Below, in pieces: positions 17,046 through 25,616 of a DNA stretch of 64,000 bases (position 1 is the stretch's first letter; every line of letters begins with the position of its first letter). The DNA is taken from positions 1 through 64,000 of the forward strand of contig DATIKU010000018.1 in the NCBI GenBank assembly GCA_035477215.1, written 5' to 3'. The DNA comes from Spirochaetota bacterium. GTDB taxonomy: Bacteria; Spirochaetota; UBA4802; UBA5368. The position numbers and the translations under genes are program-made. The notes under the pieces were generated by a model. That model worked only from the letters and a program-made list of their open reading frames with translations. It had not been told where the DNA came from and searched no databases.

Positions 17046-18164
17046 TTACCGTATATGTTTGAGGAGAGAGTTGAAATGCAGACGGGAAAGGCGCTGCAGC
17101 TCCACAACCGGTAAATATTTTAAAAGTGACGGGTTTTCCGTAATTTCCTTTTTCCCGGTCTCGGCCGCAACGTACCGGATATAATTCATGGCCGCTATCC
17201 TGTGGGGGTTGGTGCTGTTATAATCGAGGTATGCGTAGAGTACCGACAGTCCCAGGTATGCGTTGGCGAAGACCGTGCTTGAAAGCGCAAGCTCCTCACC
17301 CGACACCTGGTCGTAATAATTGTAGCTATTATTAAGTATCTTGTGCGTCAGCTCGTGAATTTCGAAGAGCTTCCATATCTCGGCGCGAATAGACTTCGAA
17401 TTGTCGAAGGCCCTCGCCAGGCAGTATTTGATGTCCTCGCCCACCCGGGCCCCGACGAAGAACATGGAATCCACGTTCTCTCCCGTAAGTATTCTCCTGG
17501 CGATTATATAATCGTTCTGCACCTCTTCCGGATTGATGTATATCATATCGAAATAGAATGTTGAATTACTGGTTGAAAACTCATCATAGTAAATAAACGG
17601 GATGATGTTATAAAAGCGTTCGCTCGTATTAAAAAGTGGATGATTTATAGTAAGCGGTTTCCGGGCGCCGAAGATACAGTAATCGAGGAGGATCCTCTCT
17701 TCATCGCTCCCCTTCCTGTCCCGTGAAAACCTGAGGATGATGTTCCGTTTCTCAAGCGCATCGCGCAGCGAGTCCAGAACCTTGTCGTTGTACTTCCTCG
17801 GCTGGCGGCTGGCGTTAAGGAGCTGTTCGGCGATGCGATAGGTGGCGGGATCGCGCAGGTTTTTCAGATAATTCCGGTATTCCGCTATATGAAAGCCGTC
17901 CTTCTGCATCTTTTCAACGGGGATGCTGTGCTCCTGTATCATATTGACGAAATGGGGGTTTTCGTTGAAGAGCAGGACGACATACGCATACAGTTTGCCG
18001 TTGGGGGTCCGAATATTTATAAAGCTCTGCGAGTACGAATGGTCCTGCGCGCCGTCCCCGTGAATGTCGGCTTTCAGGTCGAAATCCGACCACACCGCGA
18101 CCGCACCGAATGCAATCAACACCGCCGCGATTTTCCGCACTACCCCTTGCCTGCTCAGCAACAA
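17046..18164 (-). CDS. Membrane-anchored protein with HExxH motif (putative zinc peptidase)
   Basis: I do not recognise the family of this ~372-residue protein. A hydrophobic segment follows the start (VVRKIAAVLIAFGAVAVW), suggesting membrane anchoring or export. Near residue 275 is KLFEIHELTHKILNN, an HExxH zinc motif, followed by SGEELALSSTVFANAYL, which could give the third ligand Glu. A gluzincin-type peptidase is therefore possible. The start is a TTG at 18164, chosen because AAGGAG lies six bases upstream; an ATG at 18311 would add about 49 residues of non-conserved-looking sequence. It lies 157 bases after the CoA-transferase gene on the same strand. Confidence 0.6.
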   Translation of the reverse strand: MLLSRQGVVRKIAAVLIAFGAVAVWSDFDLKADIHGDGAQDHSYSQSFINIRTPNGKLYAYVVLLFNENPHFVNMIQEHSIPVEKMQKDGFHIAEYRNYLKNLRDPATYRIAEQLLNASRQPRKYNDKVLDSLRDALEKRNIILRFSRDRKGSDEERILLDYCIFGARKPLTINHPLFNTSERFYNIIPFIYYDEFSTSNSTFYFDMIYINPEEVQNDYIIARRILTGENVDSMFFVGARVGEDIKYCLARAFDNSKSIRAEIWKLFEIHELTHKILNNSYNYYDQVSGEELALSSTVFANAYLGLSVLYAYLDYNSTNPHRIAAMNYIRYVAAETGKKEITENPSLLKYLPVVELQRLSRLHFNSLLKHIR

Positions 18165-18321
18165 CTCACGCTCCTTGACATTTAGACCGGTCCAGCCACC
18201 AACCGTCCAGTCCGGCTTGCACCGCCAAACGTCGGACAGGCTGTCCACCGACCGTTTAAAAACGCAAATCAAATTTACTGCAAACGCAGGCTTTAGGCAA
18301 GGATTGTTCAAGGAATACGCG

Positions 18322-20223
18322 TCAGTCGCGTCCGAAATACGCCTTCATCTCGTAGACTCCCGCCCCCAGGTTCCGTTCGGCGTCCAGACCGCACTTTTCG
18401 AGCAGGTGCAGTACCGGCTTATTTTCTATGAGGGCCTCCGCTGAAATGTAGAAAAGCCCTTCCCTGCGGGCGAGGAGGCTGAGGTAGGCGATGATTTCCG
18501 TTCCGATGCCGCGGTTCATGTATCCGTCCAGTACAGCGAGCGAAAGCTCGGCGCCATGATCGTCCTCGTTAACGGCATACTTTCCAACCCCCAGCACGAT
18601 CTCGTTCCCCCCGAGATTTGCGACCCCGAGGATGATAACATCATTGATGTGATCGACTTCGACCAGCTCACCGAGATCGTCCGGCACCTTTCCGCTTTTC
18701 ACGAAGCGCCCCCGTACGCTCTGATCCGAGAGCGACGAGAAGAAGTCCCGGAGAATCGTGATATCATCCGGCCTGACCGGCCGCAGAAGCAGTCGGTCGC
18801 CCCCCCTTGTCGTACGACGGGCCTCGAGGTGCGCGGGATACCAATCTTTCGCGCCGGGGATTCCTGTCGCCGTGGCATCCATGACGCCAAGCTTCTTCGC
18901 CTCTTCAACCAGCCACGGCCGAAAATCGGGATGCGCGATCGCGATAATGGACAGCGCCCGCTCCCGGAGGTTCTTGCCGTTGATATAGGCGATACCGTAT
19001 TCGGTGACGATGTAGTGTATGTCTCCGCGGCTGAGCGTGACCCCCGCCCCGGCGTCGACCGCCGGCACAATACGCGAGACCGTACCGTTTTTCGCGGTCG
19101 ATTTAAGCATGAGGATGCTCCTGCCGTCCGGCGCGAGCATCGCCCCCCGCATAAAATCCGCCTGGCCTCCGATCCCGCTGTAATTATACCGTCCCAGGGA
19201 TTCCGCGCTCGCCTGGCCGGAGAGGTCGAGCTGGAGAACGGAATTGATCGCCGTGATGTTCCTAAGGGAGGCGATGACGAGTGGATTATTGGTATAATCC
19301 ACCGTATGAAAGGATATACTGGGATTATCGTGTAGAAAATCGTACGTGGATTTCTTTCCCATACAGAAAGTCGCCACGGTCTTTCCGCGGTCGATCGTCT
19401 TCCTGTTGTTGTTTATCGCACCGCTTTTTATCAGCTCCACCAATCCGTCAGAAAGAAGCTCCGTGTGGATTCCCAGGTTCTTCCTTTTATGAAGGTTGGC
19501 CATAATCGCGTTGGGGAGACTGCCGTAGCCGACCTGGATCGTGTCGCCGTCCCTGACGATGCGAGCGACAAAACGCCCGATCCGGCCGGAAACCTCGTCC
19601 GGCTCTCCCGATTCATACTCGAGGAGGGGCTCGTCGTGATGAAAAATGAAATCGACCTCATCCACGCTGATGAAGGTGTCACCGTGCACCCTGGGCATGA
19701 ATGAGTTAACCTGCGCGATGACGATCGACGCATTCTCGACGGCGGCCTTGACGATATCGATGCTTACGCCGAGACTCAGCATACCGCTTGGATCCGGAGA
19801 CGATGTCTGGATAAGCGCAACGTCTATTTCGATGATCCTCTGGCGGAAGAGTCGGGGGACTCCAGAGAAAAAAACCGGGGTGTAGTCGGCCTCGCCCCGG
19901 TTGACCGCCTCACGGATGCTGTGACCGATAAAAAACGAATTATACCGGAAGCTCTGCTTCAGCCTCTCGTCGAAATACGGCGAAACGCCGAGCGTATACG
20001 CGCGAATGCTCTCTTCCCCGGGAAGAAAACCCGGATTTGCTCCGGCGTATTCAACAAGCGATCGAATAAGATACCGGGGGACTGCACATGCGGTCGAAAC
20101 GAAGATCCTCCGGCCGCGCCGGATATGGGAAAACGCCTTCTCGAATGTGGTGAATTTTTCGGGATGCCCGGCACGAAGCTCCTCCACCATCGCGCGGCAA
20201 TCGTCCTGCATTTCATTTGTCAT
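18322..20223 (-). CDS. Acetyl-CoA hydrolase/CoA-transferase fused to GNAT acetyltransferase
   Basis: This 633-residue cytoplasmic protein has residues ~20-430 resembling the acetyl-CoA hydrolase / 4-hydroxybutyrate CoA-transferase family. IHTELLSDGLVELIKSG is near residue 235, GQADFMRGA near 345, and VTEYGIAYINGKNLRERA near 405. The last ~150 residues (LRPVRPDDITILRDFFSSL to the end) are a GNAT domain with the acetyl-CoA loop region DGYMNRGIGTEII. Similar CoA-transferase-GNAT fusions are known in other bacteria. The function may be acyl-CoA/carboxylate exchange with acetyl-CoA-responsive regulation, or acylation of a partner (inference). GGGGTGATGG precedes the ATG. Confidence 0.85.
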   Translation of the reverse strand: MTNEMQDDCRAMVEELRAGHPEKFTTFEKAFSHIRRGRRIFVSTACAVPRYLIRSLVEYAGANPGFLPGEESIRAYTLGVSPYFDERLKQSFRYNSFFIGHSIREAVNRGEADYTPVFFSGVPRLFRQRIIEIDVALIQTSSPDPSGMLSLGVSIDIVKAAVENASIVIAQVNSFMPRVHGDTFISVDEVDFIFHHDEPLLEYESGEPDEVSGRIGRFVARIVRDGDTIQVGYGSLPNAIMANLHKRKNLGIHTELLSDGLVELIKSGAINNNRKTIDRGKTVATFCMGKKSTYDFLHDNPSISFHTVDYTNNPLVIASLRNITAINSVLQLDLSGQASAESLGRYNYSGIGGQADFMRGAMLAPDGRSILMLKSTAKNGTVSRIVPAVDAGAGVTLSRGDIHYIVTEYGIAYINGKNLRERALSIIAIAHPDFRPWLVEEAKKLGVMDATATGIPGAKDWYPAHLEARRTTRGGDRLLLRPVRPDDITILRDFFSSLSDQSVRGRFVKSGKVPDDLGELVEVDHINDVIILGVANLGGNEIVLGVGKYAVNEDDHGAELSLAVLDGYMNRGIGTEIIAYLSLLARREGLFYISAEALIENKPVLHLLEKCGLDAERNLGAGVYEMKAYFGRD

Positions 20224-20306
20224 CCATCACCCCGGATTTTAAATCACTACGAATAAATCACTTCACCTGCATGTATTTTTGTCCGGCAACCGGCTTCGGT
20301 CAAATA

Positions 20307-21053
20307 CTAATCGGTCATTGCCTGTTCGGTAAACACCCGCTCCGCGACCCGCGCGGCGAAGTCCCGGCGTTCGTTGTCCTTAATCATGGAAAAATACGGG
20401 AGCCTCATAACCACCCGCTCCCGACTACCCCTGAAAATCGCTACCGAGAGCTCCTGTGCGTTCTTTCGCCTGCAGTGCCCCGTCACGGCGAACCGGCATT
20501 GTGAAACAACAAGGCGGCACTCGAATCCGCCGGGCGATTTAACCGACCCGGCTTTCGCCCTGAGCGAGCCTGCCAGTTCGTCGAAGAATTTCTTCCCGGC
20601 CCCGTCAAGGTGGTCATCCGAAAGCATCGGATCGAAGGCCACCGTAATGCGGGCGCCGCCGTTCGCCACTACCGCCTCCACCGGGGCGATATCTTCTCCA
20701 TACGGGGTCTTGCCGTCGAGTGAGATCGTCCTCTCGCTTCCGTCGGGCTTTCGATAATGCCTGGTCCCGTCGAAATCAATGATCAGGCTTCTCCCGTCCG
20801 GGACGGTTATCTCCCTTTTCCCGTCCCTGTGCCGTATGATGACCGTACCGTCTTTCAATACCGCCTTTTCATGTTCCGGATATTTGAATATTTTCGTTCC
20901 GTCGGGCTTTACGTACTCCTCATGTTCCGCGCCCTTCTTCAACAGTTCGGCGCCGAAGTAATCGAAATTGGTGACGGTCTGCGCACCGGCGGGTACACAG
21001 CACGAAAGGATGGCTGCAATGACCGAAATTACCGAAAAATTCCCGAATTTCAT
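20307..21053 (-). CDS. Exported protein with DGT-type beta repeats (G-box-like)
   Basis: This 248-residue protein has a signal peptide (MKFGNFSVISVIAAILSCCVPAGA). Residues ~40-120 contain repeats of the form xPDGTxxxxxP: VKPDGTKIFKYP, VLKDGTVIIRH, TVPDGRSLIIDFDGT, RKPDGSERTISLDGKT. This resembles the single-sheet G-box repeats of centrosomal CPAP/TCP10 C-terminal domains, also found in some bacterial proteins. The C-terminal part is an alpha/beta domain with DDHLDGAGKKFFDELAGSL and several Cys. Function unknown. GGGAG lies upstream of the ATG at 21053, which is only 12 bases from the divergent YkgJ-type gene. Confidence 0.65.
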   Translation of the reverse strand: MKFGNFSVISVIAAILSCCVPAGAQTVTNFDYFGAELLKKGAEHEEYVKPDGTKIFKYPEHEKAVLKDGTVIIRHRDGKREITVPDGRSLIIDFDGTRHYRKPDGSERTISLDGKTPYGEDIAPVEAVVANGGARITVAFDPMLSDDHLDGAGKKFFDELAGSLRAKAGSVKSPGGFECRLVVSQCRFAVTGHCRRKNAQELSVAIFRGSRERVVMRLPYFSMIKDNERRDFAARVAERVFTEQAMTD

Positions 21054-21065
21054 GAGCACACTCCC

Positions 21066-21659
21066 ATGGAAAAATTGACAAAGCGGGGCTACAGGATACA
21101 CTCGAACCGAATGCTTTCGCTCATTCATTATACCGCCCTCGTTCGCCGCGTCGACGCGTTTTGCGCCGAAGTGCTGCGGGAATACCGAAGCTCTATGGCC
21201 TGTGCCCCGGGCTGCGACTCCTGCTGCATACTTGAAACCGTAAACGCGGTTGAAGCCGGGGTCCTTCTCAACCATGCGGCATCGATCGGGCCGGCGCACA
21301 GGGACGCCGTCATGCTCCGGGCGGCCGAACCAGCGCGCGCCGGGCAGCCCTGCGTCTTCCTCGAAAACGGGCTCTGCGCCGTCTACGAGGCCCGGCCGCT
21401 CATATGCCGCACCCACGGGCTTCCGGTCTACCTTGACGGCGCCGTCGACTTCTGCCCTAAAAACTTTACCGAAGTCAGCCGCATCGAATCGCCGTTCATC
21501 CTCGGGCTTGAAAACCTCAATACAATGCTCGGCGCCATCAACCTCGAATTCCAGCGCGAACATCCCGATTCTTTTTTTCAAAAGGAGCGGTTCGTCCTTC
21601 GCGAATTATTTAAGAGCCCGGTAGCCGATATCCCTGCGAAAAAAAGCACCCTCGAATGA
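21066..21659 (+). CDS. YkgJ-family cysteine-cluster protein
   Basis: This 197-residue cytoplasmic protein has the Cys-rich pattern of the YkgJ (PF03692) family: CAPGCDSCC near residue 42, CVFLENGLC, RPLICRTHG and FCPKNF. These Cys are thought to chelate zinc or iron, or hold an Fe-S cluster; function is poorly known. The start is uncertain. ATG 21066 lies almost on top of the divergent gene. A -35-like TTGACA at 21075 and TACACT at 21097 would place transcription start right at an ATG at 21111, implying a leaderless start there. The 3' end overlaps the purD 3' end by 54 bases in convergent orientation. Confidence 0.7.
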   Translation: MEKLTKRGYRIHSNRMLSLIHYTALVRRVDAFCAEVLREYRSSMACAPGCDSCCILETVNAVEAGVLLNHAASIGPAHRDAVMLRAAEPARAGQPCVFLENGLCAVYEARPLICRTHGLPVYLDGAVDFCPKNFTEVSRIESPFILGLENLNTMLGAINLEFQREHPDSFFQKERFVLRELFKSPVADIPAKKSTLE

Positions 21660-22850
21660 TATCCTCCCGACCGCCTCGTACGCCAGGTCCCGCGCAGCGG
21701 AGAGGTCGGTTCCCGTCGCCGTTACATTGAGGACCCTCCCGCCCGCCGTATGGCAGGAGCCGTCGCGCTTTTCCGTTCCGGCGTGGAACACGAGCGCGCC
21801 TTCCGGCACCGCGTCGAGCCCCTTTATCGCTTTCCCTTTTTCGTAGTCCCCGGGATATCCCCCCGATGCCATCACGACCGTGATCGCGCTCTTGCGCGCG
21901 AAACGTATGTCGCACTTCGCAAGCGTGCCGTCCTCCGCCGCGGTAAAAAGATCCCCCAGTCTGTTCTCAAGCAGCGGCAGAATCACCTGCGTCTCGGGAT
22001 CGCCGAAGCGGGCATTGAACTCGAGGACCCTCAGATCGTCCCCGTTTACGATGACGCCGGCGTACAGGATTCCCTTAAACGGGATACCCTCTTTCTTCAT
22101 GCCCTCGACAGTCGGCACCAGGACCTCGCGGCGGACGCGCTCGAGGCGGTCGGCCGTCATCACCGGCGCCGGCGCGTATGCGCCCATTCCGCCCGTATTG
22201 GGCCCCCGGTCGCCGTCGAAAACGCGCTTGTGGTCCTGGGCCGCCACCAGGGGGAGCACCGTCTCGCCGTCGCAGATCCCGAGCACCGAGGCCTCCTCGC
22301 CTTCAATATACTCCTCAACGAAGACCTTCATTCCGTCCCTGACCATGGAATCGACGAAAGCACGGGCGTCCTCCCTGCTCTCGGGAATCCCGACCCCCTT
22401 TCCCGCGGCAAGACCGTCGAGCTTGATCACCATCGGAAACGTTTGCACCGAGTCGATATAGCGAAGCAGCCCGTCGCGCGAATCGAACTCGCGGTAGTCT
22501 CCCGTCGGGACTCCATACGCGCGCATGATTTTCTTCGCAAAGAGCTTGCTTCCCTCGAGCATCGCCGCTCGCTTCGAGGGGCCGAAGGTCCTAATTCCGC
22601 GTTCAACGAGATAATCCGTAATCCCGGCCGACAGCGGCACCTCGGGCCCTACCACCACCATATCGATTTTCTTTTTGTAGCAGAATTTCGTGATACCCCC
22701 GAAATCATCGATCTTCATGTTCACCCTGAACTCATCGGCGATGCCGCCGTTCCCGGGCAGCACGTATACCTCTCTGGCGCTGCCATCGGTCATAAGCCTC
22801 CAGGCGATCGCGTGCTCCCTGCCCCCGGAACCTATTATGCAATACCGCAT
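21606..22850 (-). CDS. purD: Phosphoribosylamine-glycine ligase
   Basis: This 414-residue ATP-grasp enzyme forms glycinamide ribonucleotide in purine synthesis. Visible are the N-terminal IGSGGREHAI, VVGPEVPL, the ATP-grasp KLDGLAAGKGV, and DHKRVFDGDRGPNTGGMGAY, followed by NARFGDPETQVILPLL. Length and motifs are complete. GGGGGA precedes the start at 22850; an upstream ATG at 22970 adds unlikely sequence. It is preceded on the same strand by the vWA-FHA gene and a terminator, so it is probably transcribed alone. It overlaps the convergent YkgJ gene at the 3' end. Confidence 0.97.
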   Translation of the reverse strand: MRYCIIGSGGREHAIAWRLMTDGSAREVYVLPGNGGIADEFRVNMKIDDFGGITKFCYKKKIDMVVVGPEVPLSAGITDYLVERGIRTFGPSKRAAMLEGSKLFAKKIMRAYGVPTGDYREFDSRDGLLRYIDSVQTFPMVIKLDGLAAGKGVGIPESREDARAFVDSMVRDGMKVFVEEYIEGEEASVLGICDGETVLPLVAAQDHKRVFDGDRGPNTGGMGAYAPAPVMTADRLERVRREVLVPTVEGMKKEGIPFKGILYAGVIVNGDDLRVLEFNARFGDPETQVILPLLENRLGDLFTAAEDGTLAKCDIRFARKSAITVVMASGGYPGDYEKGKAIKGLDAVPEGALVFHAGTEKRDGSCHTAGGRVLNVTATGTDLSAARDLAYEAVGRISFEGAFFRRDIGYRALK

Positions 22851-22997
22851 GTCTGTCCCCCGCGTGTCTTTTTCTCCGGTGCGCAATCGGCCGTCCGGAC
22901 CGCCGCGGCGCGGCGCTTCAATCCGGGAAGTCCCGGCGGTCAATGGATCGTATGAAAGTGAATTTATCAAATATTGGCAAGCAAAAATGCGCGATTC

Positions 22998-23025
22998 AAA
23001 AAGGCCCGTGCCAACGGCGCACGGG
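22998..23025 (-). terminator. Intrinsic terminator after the vWA-FHA gene
   Basis: The stem CCCGTGC / GCACGGG (23005-23011 with 23019-23025) is followed by TTTTT on the reverse strand, immediately past the vWA-FHA stop. Confidence 0.7.
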
Positions 23026-23027
23026 GG

Positions 23028-24524
23028 TCAGGAAATCTTCGTCCCTCGAAAAATGAAAAGGGTGCGCCCCATGCGAAGTTCGTCCCAGTCGTAGAGGGGC
23101 CGGGGCCTGAGGAGCTTCTTGCCGTTGAGAAACGTGCCGTTGTCCGAGGCGAGATCGAAGAGATAATATGCTCCCTTCGTTTCCCTTATTCGGGCGTGTC
23201 TAAGCGACACGGCGTCGTCCCGTACGACAATCGCGTTTTCTTCGTCCCTCCCGATCGTAATCTCCTCCCAGTACATCGGGAACTTCTTACCCGCCTCGGG
23301 ACCATCCTTTTGCACCAGCCATGCCTTTGCGTATACATATTCCGGGTCCTGTGAAGTGACCAGACGGTCCCGGTGAAGCTTCGCCTCCTCGTCGCGTTTG
23401 AGGGCCGCTTCAAACTCATCCGCCGAAAAGGGCGGGCGCAGGCCCGGAGCGAACCCTGCCGGATTCATTGCCGCCCGTCGTATCGCGAGAGTGCCCCTGC
23501 GCAGGAGTATGAATACACAGCCGATTAAAAGACCGATGATCAGCAGGATGAGCGCCACCAGGAGAATCTGCGGCAATGCCGGAAGCTCCACGCCGGCGAT
23601 TCCGCGCCGGTAGGTGACCTCCCGGACGTCCCGGTCGGCGATCGAATCGTAGCGCAGGCGCACCTCGACCGAGCGCGCTTTGCCGTCGGCCGCGGCCATC
23701 GATCGGAAACGCACGTCGTATCGGTTCGACCCGCCGGATTTTAGGGTACCGTACAGTGCGCGAACGTCCTCTTCCGTGCAGCATCGGATAAAGTTGCCGC
23801 CGCTGAGCCTGGCGATCCGCTCGAGCCGGCGCGACGCCTTTCCCGGGCGAACTGCAACGACGTGGACCGGAACAGACATTTCCTTCGCAAGGGCCACAAC
23901 ATCGCCGCCCTCCAGGCTGCTCCCCTCGTCCCTGCCGTCGGAAAAAACGATTACGGCTTTCGCCCCGTCAGCTTCCCTTCCGAGCAGCTCGATCGAATCG
24001 TAGAGCGCCGTATACAGACTGGTGCGCGAACCATGCCGGCGCGTTTCACTGACGCAGCGGTCCAGCCTGTCGCGCGCTGTTGTGAGAGTACAGGCTATCT
24101 TCACCTCGTCGTTGAACCGCACGACGGCGAAGCCGTCCGCGGGAGATGACAAGGCGATGAGCCCTCGCGCCGCCTTTTTGATGCGTTCGAGTTCCTTCGG
24201 GCGGATACTTTTGCTCGAGTCGATGGCGAGAACGTAACTGGCCGCTACTGCGTCTTTAGCCGAAGGCTTGACGCTCACGTAATTTACGCGGAAGCCGTCC
24301 TCATAGACCTGGATGTTTTCGTCGGTAAGGTCGCCGGGCGCTCCCCGTCCTCCGTTCGACACGGCGATGCGGAGCAGGACCGTCGGAAACTCTGACTCGC
24401 CGTCCGCCGAGATGATTTCTATGTTGGGGCCGGCCAGCGCAGGTGTGAGCATGCATGCCGCGAGAAGCAAAAGCGCCGCCGTGCGGAGCACCGGTTTCGT
24501 CCTGTGTTCGGGTAGTAAAATCAT
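23028..24524 (-). CDS. vWA domain + membrane segment + FHA domain protein
   Basis: This ~498-residue protein has an N-terminal signal segment (LRTAALLLLAACMLTPALA), then a von Willebrand factor A domain with the MIDAS motif DSSKS and AVIVFSDGRDEGSS. A membrane helix follows near residue 315 (ILLVALILLIIGLLIGCVFILL). The C-terminal FHA domain has ITIGRDEENAIVVRDD, VSLRHARI and DLASDNGTFLNG, the phosphothreonine-binding signature. The vWA part would therefore be outside the membrane and FHA in the cytoplasm. It may link an outside ligand to phosphoprotein signalling (inference). A TATAAT on the reverse strand near 24559-24564 favours the start at 24524 over 24560. Confidence 0.85.
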   Translation of the reverse strand: MILLPEHRTKPVLRTAALLLLAACMLTPALAGPNIEIISADGESEFPTVLLRIAVSNGGRGAPGDLTDENIQVYEDGFRVNYVSVKPSAKDAVAASYVLAIDSSKSIRPKELERIKKAARGLIALSSPADGFAVVRFNDEVKIACTLTTARDRLDRCVSETRRHGSRTSLYTALYDSIELLGREADGAKAVIVFSDGRDEGSSLEGGDVVALAKEMSVPVHVVAVRPGKASRRLERIARLSGGNFIRCCTEEDVRALYGTLKSGGSNRYDVRFRSMAAADGKARSVEVRLRYDSIADRDVREVTYRRGIAGVELPALPQILLVALILLIIGLLIGCVFILLRRGTLAIRRAAMNPAGFAPGLRPPFSADEFEAALKRDEEAKLHRDRLVTSQDPEYVYAKAWLVQKDGPEAGKKFPMYWEEITIGRDEENAIVVRDDAVSLRHARIRETKGAYYLFDLASDNGTFLNGKKLLRPRPLYDWDELRMGRTLFIFRGTKIS

Positions 24525-24558
24525 GTCATGGTTCGATTGTACGCATGATACCGTTTTC

Positions 24559-24564
24559 ATTATA
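24559..24564 (-). promoter_or_regulatory. Candidate -10 box of the vWA-FHA gene
   Basis: TATAAT on the reverse strand lies 35 bases before the chosen ATG. No good -35 is seen, so this is tentative. Confidence 0.3.
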
Positions 24565-24645
24565 TACTATCGGTTTCCGCGGATAATCTGTGCAGGCTTT
24601 TTCCATGCAGGGCAACGCGCATGATTGTACGCCGAACGAAAGTCT

Positions 24646-25140
24646 TCAGCAATTCGGAGCACCGCAGTCGCCGACCCTCCCTCGCAAAAGCTCAATGGCA
24701 TGCGGGACCGCCTTTTCGATCACCTCGAGGTTTTCGCGCACTGCTTTCGGGCTTCCAGGCAGGTTGACGATCAGGCTCGTCCCCCTGATACCGGCAACCG
24801 CCCTTGAGAGCATGGCGTGGGGGGTAATGGCAAGCGAACGATGCCGCATCGCCTCGGCGAAACCGGGGGCCGCTCTGTCAATGACCGCGAGCGTCGCCTC
24901 GGGGGTCACGTCGCGCGGTGCGAAACCGGTTCCTCCCGTGGTTAGGATGAGATCGATCCCCCTCGCGGCATAGGCGATCAGCTCGTCCCGTATGCGTTCC
25001 GTCTCGTCCGGAACGATCGATTCAGCCTCCACCAGGTGCCCCCTGCGCTCCGCCCAGCGCCGTATCTCGGGCCCCGAGAGGTCCTCGCGCTCCCCCCTCG
25101 ACGAGCGGTCGCTGACGGTGATTATTCCGACACGGACCAT
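24646..25140 (-). CDS. MoaB/Mog-family molybdopterin protein
   Basis: This 164-residue protein of the MoaB/Mog family acts in molybdenum cofactor synthesis; Mog adenylylates molybdopterin. Motifs include VGIITVSDRSSRGEREDLSG, LILTTGGTGFAPRDVTPEA and GIRGTSLIVNLPGSPKA. The family cannot be split into MoaB and Mog with certainty by eye. A strong site, GAGGAGG, precedes ATG 25140. It lies 10 bases after hypA on the same strand, so the two are co-transcribed. The pair joins molybdenum and nickel maturation in one transcript. Confidence 0.9.
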   Translation of the reverse strand: MVRVGIITVSDRSSRGEREDLSGPEIRRWAERRGHLVEAESIVPDETERIRDELIAYAARGIDLILTTGGTGFAPRDVTPEATLAVIDRAAPGFAEAMRHRSLAITPHAMLSRAVAGIRGTSLIVNLPGSPKAVRENLEVIEKAVPHAIELLRGRVGDCGAPNC

Positions 25141-25150
25141 GACCGCCTCC

Positions 25151-25498
25151 TCATTCAACCTCGATGCTGATGATCCTGAATTCCCGGCCGCTTAAGATCT
25201 CGATATCGGCCGATTCGCACGCGGAACAGGAAAAGCGCCAGTCCTCCTTCGTGAACCTGAACTCCGTTCCGCACGATTTGCAGCGCAGCACGGCGGGTAC
25301 TTTTTCCACCGAAAGCTCGGCCTTTTCCGCGATGGTGTCCTTGCTGACAAAATCGAAATAGGTCTGCATCCATTCCGGGATAAGGTCGGAAATTTCACCC
25401 ACCTGCAGGTTGATTCGGGCGACCCGTTTGGCCCCGTTTTTCCCCGCGGAATCCAGGACGATGTCCAGGATGCTGCCCATTATCGAAAGCTCGTGCAT
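25151..25498 (-). CDS. hypA: Hydrogenase nickel incorporation protein HypA
   Basis: This 115-residue protein begins MHELSIM, whose N-terminal His binds Ni. It has two CxxC zinc-binding pairs, CKSCGTEF and CSACESADI. HypA delivers nickel for [NiFe]-hydrogenase maturation with HypB. No hypB or hydrogenase structural genes are in the window. It precedes the moaB/mog gene in the same transcript. It implies that the organism makes a nickel enzyme, probably a hydrogenase. Confidence 0.95.
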   Translation of the reverse strand: MHELSIMGSILDIVLDSAGKNGAKRVARINLQVGEISDLIPEWMQTYFDFVSKDTIAEKAELSVEKVPAVLRCKSCGTEFRFTKEDWRFSCSACESADIEILSGREFRIISIEVE

Positions 25499-25616
25499 TG
25501 TCGGCGTCCCCGCCCGCGATGTTTTGCTAAATCTTTTTACCGCAAAGGCACGATATAGATGCTGAGACCGGTGCGTTTATTTCAAGACAAATTCCCGGCG
25601 GCAGGCCGCCATACCG

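Noticed and set aside
21750-22955. Long open frame on the plus strand opposite purD
   Set aside because: It is rich in His/Arg with no domain, whereas purD on the other strand has all its motifs.
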